A stretch of DNA of 17,879 bases from Chromera velia. Lineage: Eukaryota; Sar; Chromeraceae. Under the pieces are notes generated by a model, which saw only the letters and a list, made by a program, of their open reading frames with translations, was not told the origin of the DNA and searched no databases. The stretch's first letter is position 1, and each line of letters starts with the position of its first letter. The position numbers and the translations under genes are program-made. This document shows positions 1-6,414 of the stretch, piece by piece. The stretch spans positions 1-17,879 of the forward strand of contig JAHBMJ010002620.1 of the NCBI GenBank assembly GCA_018398765.1, given 5' to 3'.

Positions 1-1208
1 GGGCGGGGCGGGGCCGGCCGGGCCCGCGCGTCGCGTGTTTTCAAATTAATTTCAACACCCACCGCCGCAGACAGTGTTTCTAGAGCAGCCTTACGATAAA
101 TTCCAATTGAATCAGACAGCAGCCCATTGGATTGTACTGGATTATGGTACATTGACCGTGTGCTCCTACCAACACATTTGTGCACAGACAATATAAGATC
201 TCAGCTGTTGGAAGAGACTATCGATTATCTAGAATCTCTATTATAGATAGGGGTGTAAAATCTCTTTTAGATGGGGGGGGGGGACCCCATCGGCAGGGCA
301 GGCAGCAGCCTAACGTTAATTATATTGGTAGATGAATAACCTACCTTCCGAAGACGTTTCCTTCGGAGGGAACCCACTTACACATATATACAGGCACACG
401 ATCTATTCAGGTTCATATAGGTAAAGAGAATGTCAATACTAGATCGATCCATCGAACTGCTAGAAGTCTCAATCAAGCTAGCTGAATCCATGAATTTCTG
501 GCGGTTTGGATTGTTCCGATTGCTGCAGACCGCGTTTTTTTCTGAAACCCGATTCGATACCGCAGTGGCCCGAGGTTCCGAAACGTTGTTGTCTACATAG
601 AGGGTAACCAGCGCCACCTAGGGTCCAAAACTCCAGGCAGGCCGCCCGCCACGCCGGCCGCGACATTCTCAGTCCCCTCCATTCACTTTTGGTGGGTCCA
701 AACGTGCGAGGAACTCATGGCTTCGAGCTCGTTGCTTTGAGGCCCGCCACAGTCGGAGGCCCCGGCCGCAATCCTGCTTGTGGGGCTTGAAAGTGAATCC
801 TGCAAGGCATAGTTGTGCATCTGACGCGCGCAGTGCGCGCGAATTTCTTTTTCATGCATGCATGTTTATGGCTTTTTTCAACCTGGTAGACGGATCTTAT
901 TGTTTTCAAACTTCCTGTCCTTTTCGTATGTGATTCAAGTAAATGTCCTCTCCCTTTTGAATGTGTGAGACGGTGCTTTTTCTATGTGTGGAAGGCTGAG
1001 TGGAAGATGAAAGGGAGGAAAGGGACATAGGTAGGAGAAGAGCACATTGAGGTGAGCTTTATCAGCTACACCGCCTTTCTTCTTGCTTTCCGTCTCAAAC
1101 GCTCTTTCCACTAGATTTCCTGGCTTCTCGTCTCGCTTCTAAGGGAGGACAGGGCTGAGGAGAAAGGAGAAAGGTTGGTGATGAGGAAGGGGAGAAGGGG
1201 GGGGGGGG
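1..1208. other. Non-coding stretch, no supported gene
   Basis: The first 35 bases are extremely GC-rich, then composition falls to near even. I see no convincing ORF. A G run lies at 270-282 and another at 1197-1208. A perfect 7-bp GC hairpin with a 3-base loop is at 825-841, and an imperfect 8-of-9-bp inverted repeat at 348-376. On the minus strand around 540-610 one frame reads LVTLYVDNNV, faintly like the copia RT YVDD box; it is listed as a finding only. One copy of the CCCTCC(A)TTCACTTT motif is at 674-689. Confidence 0.5.
674..689 (-). repeat. Outlying copy of the AAAGTGAAGGAGGGG motif
   Basis: The plus strand reads CCCCTCCATTCACTTT, the same as the four clustered copies at 3664-3873 except for one extra A. 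It lies in the same orientation about 3 kb further from the polymerase ORF. Confidence 0.5.
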
Positions 1209-1808
1209 CAATGAGATGGACAAGGAGACGGCGCCAGTTCCGAATCGCATGTCATCACCATCTTCCTACTTCCATCATCTACCAGCAACCAGGTCCATTC
1301 GCGTGTCTTTCTGGCTTTGTGTATGTCATAGAGGATCCTTCAAATGATGACTTAGTGGCAAGACAAACCGGTTGGTTGCGTTGATTGTGATGTGGGTGGG
1401 TGTGGTGATGATTCATTCACAAACACCATCATTCCGCATCATGCATGCATTCACGCTGTCCTCAAGATTCGCATGATGTTATGGTACCGGGGACGAAGGG
1501 ATTGAAAGAAAGGGGGGAGCGTCAGGAAACGAGAAGTTAAGAACTCTTTCTTTTGGTAATCTTCCAGCGAGAGAGAGAAAACCAGGCTTGACAGTTGTGA
1601 GAAAAGGAGGGTGGTATGGGGGAAGGGAGGTCAAGTCGGCAATTTTTCTCAAGTTTGGGGAGACCACACAAAGAAAAACGAATTGGTAGATCGATAAGGG
1701 CAAGGTACCTGGATCAGCCAACAGAAAACAAAGAAAAAAAGAAAGACCGAAGCCACTTTTTCATGAAGTGGCTAAGTAATTCTATGCATCAAACTCCGTT
1801 GAGACCGG
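1209..1808 (+). repeat. 600-bp direct repeat, copy A
   Basis: This block is repeated at 1820-2419 with no difference that I could find, at an exact offset of 611 bases. Perfect identity together with the undetermined base in the G run between the copies points to an unmerged contig overlap rather than a biological tandem duplication. No coding capacity is recognised; short ORFs on both strands appear twice only because the DNA does. Each copy holds an 8-bp perfect hairpin (AGCCACTT ... AAGTGGCT, here 1751-1773). Confidence 0.95.
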
Positions 1809-1819
1809 NGGGGGGGGGG
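1809..1819. other. Undetermined base plus G run at the repeat junction
   Basis: One N at 1809 is followed by ten G. Copy A of the duplication ends with GAGACCGG just before the N; the same text at the end of copy B runs on into GGATGAG. A homopolymer G run also precedes copy A (1197-1208), so both edges of the overlap lie at hard-to-sequence G tracts. Confidence 0.9.
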
Positions 1820-2419
1820 CAATGAGATGGACAAGGAGACGGCGCCAGTTCCGAATCGCATGTCATCACCATCTTCCTACTTCCATCATCTACCAGCAAC
1901 CAGGTCCATTCGCGTGTCTTTCTGGCTTTGTGTATGTCATAGAGGATCCTTCAAATGATGACTTAGTGGCAAGACAAACCGGTTGGTTGCGTTGATTGTG
2001 ATGTGGGTGGGTGTGGTGATGATTCATTCACAAACACCATCATTCCGCATCATGCATGCATTCACGCTGTCCTCAAGATTCGCATGATGTTATGGTACCG
2101 GGGACGAAGGGATTGAAAGAAAGGGGGGAGCGTCAGGAAACGAGAAGTTAAGAACTCTTTCTTTTGGTAATCTTCCAGCGAGAGAGAGAAAACCAGGCTT
2201 GACAGTTGTGAGAAAAGGAGGGTGGTATGGGGGAAGGGAGGTCAAGTCGGCAATTTTTCTCAAGTTTGGGGAGACCACACAAAGAAAAACGAATTGGTAG
2301 ATCGATAAGGGCAAGGTACCTGGATCAGCCAACAGAAAACAAAGAAAAAAAGAAAGACCGAAGCCACTTTTTCATGAAGTGGCTAAGTAATTCTATGCAT
2401 CAAACTCCGTTGAGACCGG
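1820..2419 (+). repeat. 600-bp direct repeat, copy B
   Basis: Second copy of 1209-1808, identical over its whole length by eye. The hairpin recurs at 2362-2384 and the octamer TGCATGCA at 2053-2060. If the duplication is an assembly artefact, true coordinates to the right of this point are about 611 bases too high. Confidence 0.95.
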
Positions 2420-3663
2420 GGATGAGAAAAAGGGGAGAGGAACATTAAGATCACGCATGCTTACATAAATTCTCTTTTCTCATTTCACACGTTCATATGT
2501 CTTTTGACTGCAGATAACATAAAAAGACTGCAAATCTTCGAGCTGCAGCTGTTGGTACGTCTTGTCAGTCCTCTTTATTCTTTCTGACACTTACGTGATC
2601 GGGAAGGAAGGAAGGGGAGACATATGGAGACACAAGAGGCATAGACTTGACCGGTTAGTGCAAACTCAACGTAGTCATCTTTTTCCTTTCCCTGCTTCTT
2701 TTAGACTGCTCTTTTCTTCTGAAGACAAAACTGAAGAAAAAAAAAGGAACCTCCAAAACAAACACAGAACAGGTCAAAATGCAAGAAGAACTCCAGTGGT
2801 GAATCCGTTTCCTCCAGCTTTCTTTCTTTCGAATCCAGTCTTGACAAAAATGTTCATATATGCTGCCGTTGGGGAGTCTCGCATAATTGGTGGGGGGACA
2901 CCTGGTGCTTTGACGTGGACTCCTTTGAGGGCATTTTTTTTCTTGTAGGATTGTCGGCAGCAGTCAAGATTAGAGTCTAAGAAGAGAAGGCACAGAGAGA
3001 AACCAGATTCTTGCTCGGCCTGAGGGCCGACCACCGGAATTATTCATGCATTCGTCCTGTTTGTGTTCGCAGAAGAGGAGAAGAGGGAGAGAAGACACGC
3101 ATTGGCTGGGTGCAAGGGTCTGCTAAGAGATGGGTAGGTTCGACTGACAGTCTCGCACTTTCTTTTCTTCATCATGGTCTTGCAAAGAATTAAATGTCTT
3201 TTTCTTTTTCACTTGCATGTATGCATTCATGTACACAAATGCATTCATTGGGAAGAGAGAAGAGGGTGCACAGTGGAACAGAAGGATAAATGATCGATTG
3301 CTTATTCAGTAAGACGTAAGAAGAGAAGTGTCAGAGAAAGGAAAAAACTGAAGAGAAAAAATGTGGCTTGATTCTTACGGTTAGCTGTTTCAAGAGGGGA
3401 GAAAGACAAATCATGATAAAAAAGGAGGGGGAGGGGTCCCGGCCAGGTGAGGAAGAAGAAATAATCGAAACACAGAAAAGAAGAGAAGAGAAGGGAAGAG
3501 AAACAAACAGAGAAGAGAAGAGAGGTCAGAGTCAGTCTGCCAGGCAAAGGGTGAGGCGTCCCCCTCCCTTCATGCCATTGACTCACTTGGTCTTTCTTGT
3601 GGCAGCTGTCTGTATTCCTTCTTTTGTCTTCCAGAGGAAGGGCATAGCGCTTCGTCGCGCCGC
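2420..3663. other. Non-coding stretch, low complexity
   Basis: No ORF in this stretch has recognisable domains. The plus strand is strongly purine-rich, most clearly at about 3471-3530 with (GAGAA)-like runs; open frames here are products of that bias (poly-Ser/Leu/Phe on the minus strand). Several CATGCATTCAT-like words occur (about 3042 and 3217-3247). If the element is complete at its 3' end, part of its 3' LTR should lie in or near this region, but without the 5' LTR its limits cannot be drawn. Confidence 0.5.
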
Positions 3664-3873
3664 CCCCTCCTTCACTTTGTGGTTCTTTGTAGTCAAGCTC
3701 CATGCATGTATAGAGTGACCGAAAAAATCGTATGCAGGTTTGTTCGTCTGAAGGAAAAAAATTGTGAGAAGGGGCCCCTCCTTCACTTTGTCAATGTTTT
3801 TGCGGGGGATCACCCCTCCTTCACTTTATTCATTCTTTTTCAATCTCTTTTTCGAGCGCCCCTCCTTCACTTT
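3664..3873 (-). repeat. Four copies of a purine motif near the expected 3' polypurine tract
   Basis: The plus strand carries CCCCTCCTTCACTTT at 3664-3678, 3775-3789, 3813-3827 and 3859-3873; on the element's sense strand this is AAAGTGAAGGAGGGG. Spacings are 111, 38 and 46 bases, so it is not a simple tandem array. The motif is all purine except one T, begins about 300 bases past the polymerase stop, and in the 3813 copy is followed on the sense strand by TGATCC, which could be an LTR start. I read it as a candidate, repeated polypurine tract or protein-binding site. An AATAAA on the same strand (3825-3830) overlaps the third copy. Confidence 0.6.
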
Positions 3874-4171
3874 ATGGCTTGTGTGGAATTCAAGTGGAGG
3901 TTGAATTGGGGTTGTGCAGTTGCAGTGAGAGAAGGAAACAATGAAAGAACAGAAGCGATCATATACATTCAAAGAAAGAAGAAAGGGGAGGAGACATTCA
4001 AGAGAGGCATTCAATTTCATTGTGATGTTGCCAGGCATGGTCTTTGTTGATGTACACTGTGACAATGAGAGAGAGGAATGCATGCATAGGAAGAGAAGAG
4101 GGAGAGGAAGAAAAAAAAATGAAGCAAATGCCATGTATTCATGCATTCATGCAGGTCCTGAAGGGTGCACT
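3874..4171. other. 3' untranslated stretch after the polymerase stop
   Basis: About 300 bases between the polymerase stop and the purine-motif cluster. It is purine-rich on the plus strand and contains TGCATGCA at 4079-4086 and CATGTATTCATGCATTCATG near 4132-4151. No gene is seen. Confidence 0.5.
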
Positions 4172-5988
4172 TCAGAGGATTTGAGGCCGCACCAGGCGTC
4201 CAATCGGGGTGACAGGAGCCGGTGTGGTTGGAGGCATTCTCTGGTCAACCGCGTGATCTGCTGTTCGATGGGCCTTGCTGAGGAAGCCGATCGCAGCACA
4301 GAACGTACACCCTTTACCAGTACGTCCCGTTCGCTCAAGGTAGAGTTCCTTTCTTCCCTTGCGTTCTGCCTCCACATCAGGGCATGTGTCAGATGAATGT
4401 CCTATCTGATGGCAAGCTGAGCAAGCCATGGCAAGGGAGAGCATGCGGAAGTGAAAGGCTGAGAGAGGAGTCACAGATGCATCACGAAGAGCACGAGTCG
4501 GACAGATGAGGAGAAAGCGTGGGAAAAATTGTGAGAAAGTGGTTTGAGCTCGGTTCACATTCTCGAAGAACACTGACACTTCTACTTGAAGGTCAGGTTG
4601 CAGAAGAATAGGCCTCCTTTGTGGGTTAGGAGGAGGACGTGTCGCACCCTTCCGTGCTTCCTTTCCCTTCTGTTCTAACAGTCGGTAGAGCTCGTGCGTA
4701 CTCTTTCCCTTTGTGAGAGGGTCAGCAAGGTTCCGGACAGTCGAGATATGTTCAAGGGCAATGAACTTCTCTTGAACATCCTGGTGCACTGCTTTCTGCA
4801 ATATGCTGACTAGAGACGTCTCTACTGCTTTTCTCTCTCGCAGGTCGTCGATTTCAGCGGCAAGAGACTGTTGAGTTGCCCTTGCACCAGAATGGACGGG
4901 TTGACCGACCAGGGACACGAGATCGTGACTGTCAGACCAAAGCGTTCTGTGTACTTTCGGCCAAAGCTTCTCAAAGAAAAAGAGGAGAGAGGAGAGAAGT
5001 TCGACCCCGTTCTCTGCGGCAATGAATTCCGCATCCGTTGTGGATTTTGCTACCTTCTTCGGTTTGATGGACTTCCAGGCAAGGGGACATCCACAGACGG
5101 TGAGTACCCACCCGATTTGAGGCTCGGGATGGGCTAGGGTGCCAAAAGATGCATCAGTATGTAATTCAACATGCAGGGGCTCTGCTCTAGGAGAGTGAGG
5201 AACTGCTACTCCACGGAGGGAATGTGCACGAGCCCAAGAGACAAGTCGCTGGAGCCATCCAAAAGCATTTACGGTTGGAACGGCATTCCACTGTGCCATG
5301 TGACTTGTGCCGTACGCCAAATCAGGACGCGTAAAAGAGGCCAGGTAAGAAAGCTCACCCAGACTCTGTTGGAAAGCTTTTGTCTCTTTCTTGTTCAGGG
5401 GAGGGGAAGTGTCTGCTTGCTTTCTTGCTGCGTCGGGGATGGGATTGACCAGGGGTCTGACACCTCTGTCATTCAGACTAGCTGCATAAGACTCCTGTGA
5501 GCACCAGATCCCATCCTTTGTGAGCTCATAGGACACTCCAACATACCTCTGCAGTGGTCTGATCTGCTTACATTCGACCTTTTGTATAATTTCTTGCAGA
5601 TGGCTCTCTGCTGGGCCACTAAGGCTGGCAACACAGACATCGTCGACATAGAGGGACATCAATGCAAGCACTTCCCCGTCAGTCGACAGTTTCCACCAAA
5701 TTCCCCGGAGGGGAGATTTCACCCATCCATGTTTGAGAAGTTTTGATTCAAGAAATTTCTGAAAAAGAAGGGGGCTTTCAGAGAGTCCATACATACATCG
5801 CTGCAACAGCCAGAGCTTTTTGCCATAGTCAGGATGTTCTTTTAGGGGGAGTACATACACCGTGTCATTCATTGGTGCTTGCAGAAATGCATTGTCTACG
5901 TCTACAGTGCTGATGAAAGACGGGTCGAAACCTGCGCTACTGAGTGCTGCAAGTAGCATCAGGCGAATATTCTCGGGCGGACATGGTC
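4172..5988 (-). CDS. Copia reverse transcriptase (palm onward) and RNase H with C-terminal zinc fingers
   Basis: The frame opens after a TGA at 5987-5989; the first ATG is at 5959 (residue 1 below, 595 residues). Residues 18-26 read STVDVDNAF, the first catalytic Asp region of copia RT. YVDD is at 104-107 (5639-5650). GELSYLASFTRPDLAY at 201-216 is the usual copia linker. RNase H follows: HTDASF (267-272), KSTTDAEF (305-312), WSDSHDLV (341-348) and NLADPLTKG (410-418), so the acidic active-site set looks intact. The product would copy element RNA into DNA and remove the RNA strand in the particle. Beyond the usual end there are about 175 extra residues. These carry a CCHC knuckle (C513, C516, H521, C526; 4382-4423) and a C-x2-C-x9-H-x4-H finger (C551-H569; 4253-4309). 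The fingers subdomain lies in another phase upstream, so this copy cannot make whole RT without a -1 shift. Confidence 0.93.
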
Positions 5989-6414
5989 AGTTGCCACCTC
6001 GAGACCTTTTCGCGGGTCCTGATCTCCCCGAATCACCCATCTCGACTTGAATTCCCTTTCACCCTCGTCATTCAGTTTCAAGGTGTCTACCCACAGTGTA
6101 GGCAAGACGACCGAACCCTTGGGAACCGACTGAACTGGAACTGCCTTAAATACACGAAAACGTTCAAATTTGTCTAACTCCTTCTGCCTGGCTGCCTTAA
6201 AGTCTGTCACCTGATCTGGAGAGAGGCGACGCACTGAGAATTTCTGATGCGTTGCTCCTGCAGCAAAACAATGAGCCTGTTTCTCTCCTTCTGCAGCTGC
6301 TGAAGAGGACGGGGGGGGAGACAAAGAAGAAGAAAAAGAAGAAGACGAAGACAAGAAGGACAGATCAGGGAGAGAGAGACTAGGGACATTAGAAGAGTAA
6401 AGAGGAATTCGGGA
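5959..6414 (-). pseudogene. Copia RT N-terminal segment, cut off by TAG upstream and phase change downstream
   Basis: This 151-codon stretch is in the same phase as the integrase ORF and begins directly after its TAG. A Ser/Pro-rich linker (about 6305-6400) leads into QKELDKFERFRVFKAVP, then PTLWVDTLKLNDEGEREFKSR and WVIRGDQDPRKGLEVATD, the standard N-terminal part of a copia RT. The segment contains no Met codon at all, so it can only be translated as a continuation of integrase. At its end the phase is wrong: the conserved continuation (ENIRLMLLAAL) lies in the -1 frame, with the switch needed somewhere in 5961-5988. I see no classical slippery heptamer there, so a one-base indel is more likely than programmed shifting. 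Confidence 0.85.

Noticed and set aside
1479-2332. Identical 80-codon minus-strand ORFs at 1479-1721 and 2090-2332
   Set aside because: They are duplicated only because the DNA block is duplicated, probably by assembly; no domain and no start context supports a gene.
3302-3703. 133-codon minus-strand ORF rich in Leu/Phe/Ser
   Set aside because: Low-complexity translation of a purine tract on the other strand; hydrophobic runs are not convincing membrane segments.
3813-3827. Exact start of the 3' LTR at the third purine motif (followed by TG on the sense strand)
   Set aside because: Without the 5' LTR there is no pair to compare, and the motif occurs five times, so the boundary cannot be fixed.
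3941-4396. 151-codon plus-strand ORF
   Set aside because: Overlaps the end of the polymerase ORF on the other strand; Lys/Arg-rich by composition only.
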